Source: JL08 sp965363755 (lineage in GTDB: Bacteria; Pseudomonadota; Alphaproteobacteria; Rhodobacterales; Rhodobacteraceae). Taken from it: a stretch of 62,336 bases of DNA. Position numbers and translations under genes: made by a program. Numbering within the stretch: position 1 is the first letter of the stretch; the number at the start of each line of letters is the position of its first letter. Below the pieces are notes generated by a model. It was given only the letters and a program-made list of their open reading frames with translations. It had not been told where the DNA came from and made no database searches. Positions 1 to 8,684 of the stretch are shown piece by piece. The stretch is taken from assembly GCA_965363755.1 (NCBI GenBank), contig CBDTVL010000002.1:1-62336 (forward strand), in the 5' to 3' direction.

Positions 1-126
1 TACACTTCCTGCCACATGGTTGAAACATAGTTAACACAGCCCGGGTTGTCGTGATTATTGACAGGCTGGCGCCAACCGTAAAATTGTCTATATTGCGGGA
101 AAAATCGGGTGACTGGGATCGGGGAC

Positions 127-714
127 ATGCGCAAAGAGTTAGCTGCCGCTGTTATGGTAGTCATAATGGGCGGCACCGGCGTTCAAGCCGATGTTTTTTC
201 GTCCAAAAGTCGTGCTACCTTGTTCAGTTCGCAGACCCGGGTCTTGGACAACAGGGCAGCCAAGCAATATAACAACTCCGTCCGTCTTCAGCCGCCCAAA
301 GTTCATACCCCGTCGAAATGGGATACGTCACCTGGATTCAAAGGAAAATATCGGGGAAAATACCTTGGTATGGCGCGTGATGCAGCGCGGCGAAACGGTG
401 TGCCGGAAGAGCTGTTTTTGCGACTGGTGCAGCAGGAAAGCAACTGGAATCCTAACGCAAAGTCTCACAAAGGTGCGATGGGTCTTGCCCAATTGATGCC
501 CGGCACAGCGCGTGTTTTGCGTGTAAACCCAAGTGATCCCTACGAAAACCTGGACGGCGGAGCACGATATCTGTTTCAGCAATATCGGGAATTCGGGTCT
601 TGGCGCCTGGCTTTGGCGGCCTACAATGCGGGGCCCCAGGCGGTCAAGAAATACGGTGGCGTGCCGCCTTACAAAGAAACCAAGACCTACGTGCGCAAGA
701 TCTGGGGAAGCTGA
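127..714 (+). CDS. Lytic transglycosylase, SLT family, secreted
   Basis: This protein of about 195 aa has an N-terminal signal peptide (MRKELAAAVMVVIMGGTGVQA) and a C-terminal SLT goose-lysozyme-like domain covering roughly the last 110 residues. Family motifs are visible: the catalytic-glutamate segment RLVQQESNWNP, then GAMGLAQLMPGTA, NLDGGARYL and ALAAYNAGP. Such enzymes cleave the MurNAc-GlcNAc bond of peptidoglycan in the periplasm, giving 1,6-anhydro ends. The start at MRKEL is preferred over an ATG six codons upstream because it gives a clean signal peptide directly. The gene appears monocistronic; the next gene follows after about 100 bases. Confidence 0.88.
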   Translation: MRKELAAAVMVVIMGGTGVQADVFSSKSRATLFSSQTRVLDNRAAKQYNNSVRLQPPKVHTPSKWDTSPGFKGKYRGKYLGMARDAARRNGVPEELFLRLVQQESNWNPNAKSHKGAMGLAQLMPGTARVLRVNPSDPYENLDGGARYLFQQYREFGSWRLALAAYNAGPQAVKKYGGVPPYKETKTYVRKIWGS

Positions 715-821
715 CGACGCCCTAATGCCGCCCTGATGAATGCCCATCTGCGCCAAATTCCTGCCGGAATTGACGATTAACCTCAGAGCTGTACATCGTA
801 AGAGGCACACCAGATAGAGAC

Positions 822-1223
822 ATGGCAACCGCAAGTTTCAATGCACGTCTTGACCGGATTAACAAGAAAGGTCCCGGGACTTATATTGCGCCGGGTCCGG
901 CACATGATGCTGTCCGTTACGGCGCTGCAGTATCGCGCCGATCAAACAAACTCCGCGGCAACTGGACAGCAGCTTTGATGGGTGGCTTTTTTGGCGTCGG
1001 CACCGGGATGTATTACGCGCTGGTTATGGCGGATGTGATGCCCTGGACAATTGATTTCAATGCTTTTGGGGACATGCTTCAGGCAGAACAGATCGCCTGT
1101 GGTCTCGTCGGCCTCAGTCTGCCGCTGATGCTTTTTGGTATTCTGGTGCGGCGAGTGCGCCCCGGAATAATGAGTTTCTCGATAACTTATTTGATGGGTA
1201 TGATCGCAGCCTACTTCATCTGA
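822..1223 (+). CDS. Hypothetical small membrane protein
   Basis: This 133-aa protein has a basic, soluble N-terminal part of about 45 residues. Three hydrophobic segments follow, around residues 47-68, 85-108 and 113-133; the last reaches the C terminus. No family is recognised. The long hydrophobic run, the codon usage and a following terminator support a real gene. It may anchor to the inner membrane with a cytoplasmic basic tail. Function is unknown. Confidence 0.6.
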   Translation: MATASFNARLDRINKKGPGTYIAPGPAHDAVRYGAAVSRRSNKLRGNWTAALMGGFFGVGTGMYYALVMADVMPWTIDFNAFGDMLQAEQIACGLVGLSLPLMLFGILVRRVRPGIMSFSITYLMGMIAAYFI

Positions 1224-1242
1224 TCCGCAGGGTAGAAAACGG

Positions 1243-1269
1243 AAAAAAAGGCGACCCGAGAGGCCGCCT
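1243..1269 (-). terminator. Rho-independent terminator of the peptide ABC operon
   Basis: Read on the minus strand just after the ATPase stop, AGGCGGCC pairs with GGTCGCCT (one mismatch) around a short loop and is followed by a run of seven T. It closes the transporter operon. In the plus direction the same hairpin may weakly stop the small membrane protein transcript. Confidence 0.6.
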
Positions 1270-1293
1270 CTTTCTATCTGCTGGCCGGAGCGC

Positions 1294-3378
1294 CTATTCG
1301 GCGGCGATTTGTATCACAGGCTCCATCTCGGCAAATTTGGCATCTGACAGATGGCATTTGACTTGATGATTGTCCCCCAGAATGCGTACCGACGGCACCT
1401 CTGTTTCACACAAGTTGTCCGGCACTTGCGATTTCCAGCGGCAGCGCGTTTGGAACGGGCACCCTGATGGCGGGTTCATCGCAGACGGAATGTCGCCTTC
1501 CAGCACGATGTGCTTTTTCGTGACTTTGGTGTCGGCGATGGGCACGGCGGACAACAAAGCCTCGGTATAGGGGTGATACGGCGGTGAAAAGACTTGATCT
1601 GTTGTGCCAAGTTCCACCACATGACCCAGATACATCACCATGACGCGATCACTGAGATAGCGCACAATGGAAAGGTCATGAGAGATGAACAGCAGCGTGG
1701 TTTTTTCTTCCCGCTGGATCTCCATCAACAGATCGGTCACCGCCGCCTGAACCGACACGTCCAGCGCAGAGACAGGCTCATCCGCGACCACAATCCTCGC
1801 GCCACCCGAGAAGGCGCGGGCGATGCCGACGCGTTGTTTCTGGCCACCGGACAGCTGGCGTGGCATCCGTTCCGCAAATTCACGCGGCAGTTTCACCAGA
1901 TCAAGCAGTTCCAGCATCCGTTTTCGGCGCTCAGCCTCGCTGGCACCAACGCCAAATATCTCAAGCGCCCGGATGATCTGGCGTCCAACCGTCATCGATG
2001 GGTTGAGCGTGTCAAACGGGTTCTGAAACACCATCTGAATATCCGCGACAGTTTGGGTGTCACGCTGTTCAATCGGGATCTGTTCGATATTGTGATTATC
2101 GAGCAGGATTTGTCCTTCGGTTGCGGTCTCAAGACCCATCAGAACCTTGGCAAAGGTGGACTTGCCGCACCCGGATTCACCGACAATTGCCAGTGTCTCG
2201 GATTCCCGCGCCTCAAAACTGAGCGTTTCATTGGCTTTGACCACTTTCTTGTCGCCGCCGCCAAACAGGGCGCTGGCAGCAACTTCGTAGTATTTTTTGA
2301 GGTTGTCTATTTTGAGGACTACTTTGCCAATCTCGCCCTTTTGCTTGACTTCGGCCAGTTGCATAGGCGCGTTCCAGTCAATCTCTTTGAACTTGACGCA
2401 GCGCGACGCGTGGCGGTCGTTGCCCTCTACATCCTCCATCGTGATCACCCCCTGATCACAGCGACCTTCTTCAAAATAATCGCAGCGAGGGCCAAAGTTG
2501 CAGCCATTGGGCCGCTCATGGGGCAGGGGGAAGTTGCCGGGAATGGCAACGAGCGGGCGGGAGTTCTTGTCGGCGCCCGGCAGCGGAATCGAGCGGAACA
2601 GAGCTTGGGTATAAGGATGCTGCATCTTGTCAAAGACATCTTCGATGCTGCCCCGTTCCACGGCTTCGCCGGAATACATCACACAAATACGGTCGCAGGT
2701 TTCCAGAACCAGACCAAGGTTGTGGGAAATAAACAGCATCGATGTGCCGTATTTCTTGCCGAGGTCCTTGACCAGTTCCACCACAGCCGCCTCGACCGTC
2801 ACATCAAGCGCAGTTGTTGGTTCATCAAGGATCAGCAGGGACGGCTCTGACATCAACGCCATGGCAATGACAATCCGCTGCTGCTGGCCCCCCGAGAGTT
2901 GGTGCGGAAAGGAATTGAGGATGCGCTTGGGATCGGGCAGCTTTACGTCCGTCACCACCTGCAACGCACGATCATAGGCGTCTTTTTCTGACATGTCCTG
3001 ATGGATCATCGGGACTTCTATCAGTTGCTTGCCAATTTTCATCGCCGGGTTCAGCGAGGCCATCGGTTCCTGATAGATCATCGCAATTTCCGAGCCGCGG
3101 ATGTCGCGCAGTTCCGCGTTACTCATCGTGCCCAGATCACGGCCTTTGAACTTGATCGATCCACCGACGACTTTGCCGTTTTTGCCGAGATCCTGCATGA
3201 CCCCCAGCGCAACAGTGGATTTGCCGCAGCCGGATTCGCCAACAAGCCCGACGGCCTCGCCCGGTTTGACTGAGACTGAAAAGTCCATAACAGCCGGGAT
3301 TTCGCGCAACCGCGTGAAGAATGAGATCGACAATTTGTCGATTTCCAGAATTGGGCCTTCATAATCAAGTTTTGCCAT
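1294..3378 (-). CDS. Peptide/opine ABC transporter, fused double ATPase
   Basis: This 694-aa protein is two complete oligopeptide-type ABC ATPases joined in tandem, equivalent to DppD plus DppF in one chain. Both halves show Walker A GESGCGKST. Signatures are LSGGQQQR in the first half and LSGGQKQR in the second, with Walker B sites LLILDEP and IVVADEP. Each half carries the C-terminal Cys-containing oligopeptide extension (GCNFGPRCDYF and GCPFQTRCRW). It should energise import through the two adjacent permeases. It is last in the operon after the binding protein and permeases. Fused forms are common in Rhodobacteraceae. Confidence 0.9.
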   Translation of the reverse strand: MAKLDYEGPILEIDKLSISFFTRLREIPAVMDFSVSVKPGEAVGLVGESGCGKSTVALGVMQDLGKNGKVVGGSIKFKGRDLGTMSNAELRDIRGSEIAMIYQEPMASLNPAMKIGKQLIEVPMIHQDMSEKDAYDRALQVVTDVKLPDPKRILNSFPHQLSGGQQQRIVIAMALMSEPSLLILDEPTTALDVTVEAAVVELVKDLGKKYGTSMLFISHNLGLVLETCDRICVMYSGEAVERGSIEDVFDKMQHPYTQALFRSIPLPGADKNSRPLVAIPGNFPLPHERPNGCNFGPRCDYFEEGRCDQGVITMEDVEGNDRHASRCVKFKEIDWNAPMQLAEVKQKGEIGKVVLKIDNLKKYYEVAASALFGGGDKKVVKANETLSFEARESETLAIVGESGCGKSTFAKVLMGLETATEGQILLDNHNIEQIPIEQRDTQTVADIQMVFQNPFDTLNPSMTVGRQIIRALEIFGVGASEAERRKRMLELLDLVKLPREFAERMPRQLSGGQKQRVGIARAFSGGARIVVADEPVSALDVSVQAAVTDLLMEIQREEKTTLLFISHDLSIVRYLSDRVMVMYLGHVVELGTTDQVFSPPYHPYTEALLSAVPIADTKVTKKHIVLEGDIPSAMNPPSGCPFQTRCRWKSQVPDNLCETEVPSVRILGDNHQVKCHLSDAKFAEMEPVIQIAAE

Positions 3379-3490
3379 TTGGCGTCTCTCCTGTTGGAGC
3401 GTTCAGATCTTGGAGTTTCCCCTGATCTTCATCTGTTCAAAAACACGTCGGGGGTCCGGGGACTGAGCCCCGAACACCCATTCTTTCACC

Positions 3491-4684
3491 TCAGTCTCGC
3501 AGGCTCTCTTCACGCAGCCCATCCGCCAACAGATTGAGCCCCAGCACCATGCTCAGCAGCGCAAATGCGGGTGGCAGGGCAGGGTGCAGGTAGATCGACA
3601 AGAGCTTGCGCCCTTCGTTGATCGTGCTGCCCCAATCGGGACTTTCCGGTGGCAGGCCCAGACCAAAGAAGCCCAAGGTACCCAAAAGGATCGTAGTGTA
3701 GCCAATGCGCAGGCAGAAATCGACGATAAGCGGCCCACGGGCGTTGGGCAGGATTTCCCAAAGCATGATGTACCATGGACCTTCACCGCGTGTCTGTGCC
3801 GCCGCCACGTAGTCTCGGGTTTTGATGTCCATCGCAAGGCCGCGCACAATTCTGTAGACCGTCGGCGAGTTCACAAAGACCACCGACACAAACACGACAA
3901 GGATACCTCCCGCCACATCGAAAAGATCAAGGAACCCGGGCAAGACATAGATAATCGAGCCGACCTCAGAAATCAGAGACAGGTAAATCCATGCCATGGT
4001 ACCCAACACCCCAATCAGGAGTGGTGTGCGAAAGTTCGGTTGTGTGTAGTAGCGCGAGTTCAGCAGAATACACACAAAGATCAGCGGGAAGATAAACAGG
4101 AACACGGCCATGAAATTCGGAATGCCGGTATCCACGATTTCAGGTGTCACCAGAAGATAGAACAACAGGATGACCGGAAACGCGAGGATCAGGTTGGCCA
4201 GGAAACTGAGAACGGTGTCCAGCCTTCCGCCATAATACCCCGCAGGCAGACCAAGGGTGATGCCGACCATGAAGGCAAACATCGTTGCCAGCGGCGCGAT
4301 CTGCACCACAACCCAAGCACCGGCGACCATCCGACTGAACACGTCCCGTGCCAGATTGTCTCCTCCTAGAAGGTAGTATGCATATTCGCCTTCTTCCGCT
4401 CCGGCGAGTGGGGTGCCCGGCACCTTGTTCTTCATGCCAGACACTTGGTTGAGCGGATCATGGGTGATGATGAAGTCCATCGCCCCGAATATGCCCGTGA
4501 AGACCCAGAACATGACAAGCGCATAGCCGACCATGCCGATGGGGCTGTCAAACAGTTTACCGTAGAGACCCAGACGACGTTTGAACAGGATCGACACGAC
4601 AAAGACTAAGATCAGCGTGATCCAGACCGGTCCAAACTGTAGAAAGATACGGAGGATTATTTCGCCCCAGCTGAGTGGTTCCAT
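3491..4684 (-). CDS. Peptide-type ABC transporter permease (DppC-like)
   Basis: This 397-aa inner-membrane permease of the binding-protein-dependent transport family has an N-terminal TM anchor, a periplasmic stretch, and a multi-helix core. The coupling (EAA-type) region lies near AAAQTRGEGPWYIMLWEILPN, which contacts the ATPase. It is longer than a typical DppC of about 300 aa, with an extra N-terminal TM region. It sits 15 bases downstream of the DppB-like partner, so the two are probably co-translated from one mRNA. Confidence 0.88.
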   Translation of the reverse strand: MEPLSWGEIILRIFLQFGPVWITLILVFVVSILFKRRLGLYGKLFDSPIGMVGYALVMFWVFTGIFGAMDFIITHDPLNQVSGMKNKVPGTPLAGAEEGEYAYYLLGGDNLARDVFSRMVAGAWVVVQIAPLATMFAFMVGITLGLPAGYYGGRLDTVLSFLANLILAFPVILLFYLLVTPEIVDTGIPNFMAVFLFIFPLIFVCILLNSRYYTQPNFRTPLLIGVLGTMAWIYLSLISEVGSIIYVLPGFLDLFDVAGGILVVFVSVVFVNSPTVYRIVRGLAMDIKTRDYVAAAQTRGEGPWYIMLWEILPNARGPLIVDFCLRIGYTTILLGTLGFFGLGLPPESPDWGSTINEGRKLLSIYLHPALPPAFALLSMVLGLNLLADGLREESLRD

Positions 4685-4699
4685 GCGTTCGGCCCCCCT

Positions 4700-5746
4700 T
4701 TAAGAAATTCTGATGCGTGGGTTGAGATAGACGTAGCCGATGTCAGAAATCAGCTGCGTTACCAGAACCACGACGACCGAAACAACCGAAACTGCCAGAA
4801 GCAGTTCGATATCATTGTTGCCAGCAGCTTGCACAAGCACCCAGCCAAAACCCTTATAATTAAACAAGGTTTCGACAATCACCACACCATTCAGCAGCCA
4901 CGGAAACTGCAGCATGATCACTGTGAAGGGTGCGATTAGTGCGTTGCGCAAGGCATGTTTCAGAACGATGTTTGGAAAAGACACACCTTTAAGACGGGCG
5001 GTGCGAATATATTGCGCTGTCATGACTTCCGTCATCGATGCGCGGGTCATCCGTGCAATATAGCCCATCCCGTAAAGAGAGATTGTCAGAACCGGCAGAA
5101 AGAAGTTCTCAAAATTGGCGCTTTCCATTGCACTGGTGGCCGTGCCCTTGAACCACTTTAAGCCAACAGCGGATGAGGCAAATACCGCAACAAAAATAAC
5201 GCCAGACACATATTCGGGTGTGGCCGTTGTGGTTATCGCAAAGGTGGATAGCGTTCGATCTGTCTTTGATCCTTCGTTCATGCCAGCCAGAACGCCGAGT
5301 AACAACGCAGAGGGGATCATGAGAACCATGACCCAGAACATTAATTTTCCGGTCAGACCAAGCCTTGTTGATACAATTGCAGAGACATTTTCCTTAAAGA
5401 CTGTTGATTTACCCCAATTTCCTTGCAGCACTCCGCAATAGGTTGAACGTTCATCTGCAGGTGTTTCTCTGTTGAAACAACGTCCCGTTTCGATTCCATC
5501 ATCGGATGTATGTGTCCAGCCGGGAGCAACGCCAAGCCATCGACCAAATTTAATCGGCATCGGGTCAAGATATCCCCGGTTGCCCAGCCAGCTCACCACA
5601 GCCTCATCCGACATACGGGCGTTGCCTTGGGTTTTGGCTAGTTTTTCCAGATTTGGAGAGAGATTAGTTAGAATAAACACGATGAAGGTCAGGCATAGTG
5701 CTGTGATGATCATCACGCCTAGCCGTCGTAAAATAAACAGTCCCAT
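4700..5746 (-). CDS. Peptide-type ABC transporter permease (DppB-like)
   Basis: This 348-aa permease begins with the typical DppB N terminus (MGLFILRRLGVMIITALCL). It has a periplasmic loop of about 90 residues and then five predicted helices. The EAA-like coupling loop is seen at RTARLKGVSFPNIVLKHALRN. It pairs with the DppC-like permease to form the membrane channel. A strong hairpin separates it from the upstream binding-protein gene, which should lower its expression relative to the binding protein. Confidence 0.9.
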   Translation of the reverse strand: MGLFILRRLGVMIITALCLTFIVFILTNLSPNLEKLAKTQGNARMSDEAVVSWLGNRGYLDPMPIKFGRWLGVAPGWTHTSDDGIETGRCFNRETPADERSTYCGVLQGNWGKSTVFKENVSAIVSTRLGLTGKLMFWVMVLMIPSALLLGVLAGMNEGSKTDRTLSTFAITTTATPEYVSGVIFVAVFASSAVGLKWFKGTATSAMESANFENFFLPVLTISLYGMGYIARMTRASMTEVMTAQYIRTARLKGVSFPNIVLKHALRNALIAPFTVIMLQFPWLLNGVVIVETLFNYKGFGWVLVQAAGNNDIELLLAVSVVSVVVVLVTQLISDIGYVYLNPRIRIS

Positions 5747-5826
5747 GAGCGCCCCTGTTGGTAGGCTATGGCGGGCCTTTTCCTGCCCGTCCGTTTGTCA
5801 GCGCCAATTCGCAGCGCCAGCCAATT

Positions 5827-5856
5827 AAAAAAGGCCGCGCCCTTTTGGGCGCGGCC
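5827..5856 (-). terminator. Strong hairpin between binding-protein and permease genes
   Basis: GGCCGCGCCC and GGGCGCGGCC form a perfect 10-bp stem with a 4-base loop. On the minus strand it is followed by six T. It lies just after the binding-protein stop and before the permease gene. It probably ends most transcripts or protects the binding-protein mRNA, giving the usual excess of binding protein. Confidence 0.85.
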
Positions 5857-5865
5857 TGATTTTGA

Positions 5866-7536
5866 TTAGGCTTTCCAGCCCCACTTATAAATTTGCGGTA
5901 GATAGGCGATATGCATATCCGCGCCTACGATACCTTCCTTGAAGTGGCGATAAAGTGAACGCCAGTAAGGTTGGATCACCACGGCTTCTTCAACCATGAT
6001 TGCCTGAAGTTTTCCCATCACTTCACGGCGCTTTTGTGCGTCGGCGATAGAATTGGCTTCTGCGAGAAGTGAATCAAACTCAGCATTCGCAAATCCTGCT
6101 TCGTTCCACGCTTCACCGGATTTATACGCAAGACCAAGAATTTGCGTTCCCAGCGGGCGGTGGTTCCAGTTGGTTGAGCTGAACGGGTATTTTGTCCAAT
6201 CATTCCAAAACGTGGAACCGGGTAGGATCGTGCGTTTTACATTGAACCCTGCGTCGCGCAACTGTGCTGCAACCGCATCGGTTGAGTTTTTGCGCCAGTC
6301 ATCGTCAATCGAATGGATTTCCATTTCGAAATCAGCCATGCCGGTTTCATCCAGTAGCGCTTTGGCTTGTACCGGATCAAACGGAATACGATCCACAGTC
6401 GGGTCAAATTCCGGGTGAACCGGACCAACGTGCATGTTGCCGCCGACCAGACCACGGCCCGATTGGCCAAGCTCCAGAACAACATTGTTGTCGACAGCCA
6501 TTTGAATGGCTTGGCGCAGCTTCTTGTCGGCGTAAGGTTTTTTGCCATCAACTTCGGCAAGCTGGTTCGTGCGGATAGCAATTGTTGAACCCGAAACAAC
6601 TTCACTTTCTACCAAGCCAAGACCGGTCATGATGTCAACATAGTCACCTGTAACTTCGTACAGAATGTCAACCTCATCACTTTCGACAGCTGAAACCCAA
6701 GCCGCAGGATCGGTTCCATAATCGATGAATTCAAGCCGATCCAGATAGAAACCGCCTTCTGGAAATGCTGTGTCGCCCCACCATGGATGATCGGTCTTTT
6801 CGATGACCGCTTTAACACCGACGTCATTCTGGACAATCTTCATTGGGCCAGTACCAACCATCGCGCTCAGGTCACCATCCGGGTTATAGGAACTGTGTAC
6901 TATCTGGCTGGGATAGTCTGCCATACCAGGGATGATCGTAATATCCGGTGCAGTTGCCGTCAGCAAAACCGTGTGGCTATCGACAACCTTGATTGCACCG
7001 TCTTTTGCTTTGCCGGTTGCCTCATCTACCAACGACGTCATACGAGACGCCATCGAATTGCCCTCAAGGCTCTTGTCGCACCAGCCTGTGATATTGCGTG
7101 CAACATCTTCAGCGGTGAAATCGTCGCCGTTGTTCCACTTTATGCCTTTACGCACGTGCAATGTGTATTGCGTCGCATCATCATTGGCTTCCCAGCTCTC
7201 CACAAGCATCCCACGAAACGATCCGTCAGAGTTGTATTCGATCAGATGTTCCAACGTACCGGCGGCGACAGCAGCAATCTGTGTCCAGTCATAAGTGCGC
7301 GGATCTTTATGTGCGCGTACTTCCTGTTGGTAGCGGATCGTACCGCCCCGCTTGATTTCGGTAGCTGCCTTTACTGGTGAGGTTAGCCCCAGGAGACCAT
7401 AAGCCGCGGTTGCTGAAACACCTAGGGCTGTTGCTCGTGTCAGGAATTCACGGCGGTCCATATGGCCGTCTTTGTGTTCCTGCGCGTACATTTTAGCCGC
7501 CGGATGTATCATTTGATCGTGGTTAGCTTGCGTCAT
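5866..7536 (-). CDS. Peptide/opine ABC transporter substrate-binding protein (SBP family 5)
   Basis: This protein of about 556 aa is a periplasmic solute-binding protein of family 5 (Dpp/Opp type). After a soluble N-terminal extension of about 26 residues, a twin-arginine motif (DRREFLTRA) and a hydrophobic segment indicate Tat export. The mature part shows typical features such as TLHVRKGIKWNNGDDFTAED. The start at MTQANHD is chosen over an ATG seven codons upstream because AGGGAGA lies 5-6 bases before it. The substrate is not determinable from sequence. The AraC-type gene upstream is a candidate regulator. Confidence 0.9.
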   Translation of the reverse strand: MTQANHDQMIHPAAKMYAQEHKDGHMDRREFLTRATALGVSATAAYGLLGLTSPVKAATEIKRGGTIRYQQEVRAHKDPRTYDWTQIAAVAAGTLEHLIEYNSDGSFRGMLVESWEANDDATQYTLHVRKGIKWNNGDDFTAEDVARNITGWCDKSLEGNSMASRMTSLVDEATGKAKDGAIKVVDSHTVLLTATAPDITIIPGMADYPSQIVHSSYNPDGDLSAMVGTGPMKIVQNDVGVKAVIEKTDHPWWGDTAFPEGGFYLDRLEFIDYGTDPAAWVSAVESDEVDILYEVTGDYVDIMTGLGLVESEVVSGSTIAIRTNQLAEVDGKKPYADKKLRQAIQMAVDNNVVLELGQSGRGLVGGNMHVGPVHPEFDPTVDRIPFDPVQAKALLDETGMADFEMEIHSIDDDWRKNSTDAVAAQLRDAGFNVKRTILPGSTFWNDWTKYPFSSTNWNHRPLGTQILGLAYKSGEAWNEAGFANAEFDSLLAEANSIADAQKRREVMGKLQAIMVEEAVVIQPYWRSLYRHFKEGIVGADMHIAYLPQIYKWGWKA

Positions 7537-7576
7537 CTTTTTCTCCCTGAGACACATTCATTTTACGGAAACCTGC

Positions 7577-7601
7577 GACGAGTCCATCAGGTGGACTCAT
7601 C
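7577..7601 (-). promoter_or_regulatory. Leader hairpin upstream of the binding-protein start
   Basis: On the minus strand GATGAGTCC pairs with GGACTCGTC (9 bp, one G-U) around a 7-base loop. It lies about 40 bases upstream of the binding-protein start codon, inside its likely 5' leader. A role in mRNA stability or translation is inference. Confidence 0.35.
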
Positions 7602-7758
7602 GGCGCGTCATTGGCGACACTTATATGCATTTCCCCGTCAGGTGCATTCGGCACCAGATTGTCGGCGAGGTCAATGTTCCGTTTCGCCATTTGGTGTTGC
7701 AAATGCGACATTCTTTCTGTCGAAAAACGACAATTGTGCATTTCGCCGAGCTGTCTCG

Positions 7759-8613
7759 TCAGACCTTGAACAAGACCGGCTGCGCAGATGGGATGCTTTT
7801 CGCAGCGCCTTTTCGCAGTGCTGAGGGGGACTGCCCGGTATGGTGTTGCATGAATCGGGTGAAATAGGCGGCGCTGCCAAAACCGAGATAGCGGGCAACG
7901 TCTTGTATTTGCGTTTTTTCGGTGCTCAGCAGATGTCGCGCTTCGTATAATATCCGCTGAGTCAGCAGATCGGCTGCGGTTTTACCGGCACTGGCGCGGC
8001 AGACCCGCGTAAGATGGGTGGGCGTGACGCCAAGTGCTTCGGCATAGTCGGCCATCGGCGCGCCGCTGCGAAATTCGGCGGATACACGTCGGCAAAAGGC
8101 ACGACAAAGGCGTGTCGCGGCATTGGCGCGAGTTGGCATATGCTCGTCCAGCCCAAGTTGGCGACGCAGCCATATCGACAATAGCGATGTATGTGCCTCC
8201 ATTGCCTCGGACACCAACGGGCGTCCATTTGTCTGTTCACGCTGAAGCCCCTCAAGAATCAGGCCGATCTCTGATTGGGCTGAGACATCGCGGATGCGCA
8301 GGTGATGGGCTTGGCCCGGAAGGCGCAATTCTGTAGAATCGGGGATGATGACAGCCTGACCAGAACTCTGCCGTCCCAACTCGACCGCCATGGTTGTACC
8401 GGCCGGGACAAACAGCGCATTGTGCGTGCCCACACCCCGCCTGGCGCCATCGATCAAAGCCAATCCCTGTCCGCGTGTGATCCAAATAAGCAGGTGCACG
8501 GACCTGTCATGCATCAGATCAAGCTGCCACTCACCGCCTCGTGTAAGCTGCGCCAATGTGCGCATTGTGATGTGATGGTTGTTGCCCATGGTATTTGTGG
8601 ATAAGTTAACCAT
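7759..8613 (-). CDS. AraC-family transcriptional regulator
   Basis: This 284-aa protein has an N-terminal cupin-like sensing region (about residues 15-100) and a C-terminal AraC double helix-turn-helix (about residues 175-270). Motifs are YAEALGVTPTHLTRVCR for the first HTH and the AraC signature IQDVARYLGFGSAAYFTRFM for the second. A start eight codons downstream (MGNNHH, 8589) is also possible. It lies directly upstream of, and in the same orientation as, the peptide transporter operon, about 220 bases from it, suggesting local control. The inducer is unknown. Confidence 0.85.
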   Translation of the reverse strand: MVNLSTNTMGNNHHITMRTLAQLTRGGEWQLDLMHDRSVHLLIWITRGQGLALIDGARRGVGTHNALFVPAGTTMAVELGRQSSGQAVIIPDSTELRLPGQAHHLRIRDVSAQSEIGLILEGLQREQTNGRPLVSEAMEAHTSLLSIWLRRQLGLDEHMPTRANAATRLCRAFCRRVSAEFRSGAPMADYAEALGVTPTHLTRVCRASAGKTAADLLTQRILYEARHLLSTEKTQIQDVARYLGFGSAAYFTRFMQHHTGQSPSALRKGAAKSIPSAQPVLFKV

Positions 8614-8684
8614 AGCGCGTGATATATCAAATTTACCTTAAAAATAAACCAAATATTAGCTTCAGAGGTCGCAAATCTTATAGT

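Noticed and set aside
1..126. Promoter of the lytic transglycosylase gene (TTGACA at 58-63)
   Set aside because: The best -10 candidates lie 15 or 25 bases from it, neither at the ideal spacing, so no call is made.
1594..2850. Long plus-strand frame (418 codons) inside the peptide ABC ATPase gene
   Set aside because: It lies antisense to a protein with clear double ABC motifs, and its translation is His/Arg-rich without any family pattern.
3584..4369. Plus-strand frame (261 codons) inside the DppC-like permease gene
   Set aside because: It is antisense to a hydrophobic permease; its charged His/Gln-rich translation is a typical shadow of membrane-protein codons.
7577..7601. Hammerhead ribozyme, suggested by GATGAGTCC
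   Set aside because: The second conserved core element (CGAAA) and a cleavage triplet in the right place are missing; it is a simple hairpin.
8604..8613. TTAACCAT as a CtrA or methylation-linked site before the AraC-type gene
   Set aside because: It is a single half-site overlapping the possible start codon, with no partner at the expected spacing.
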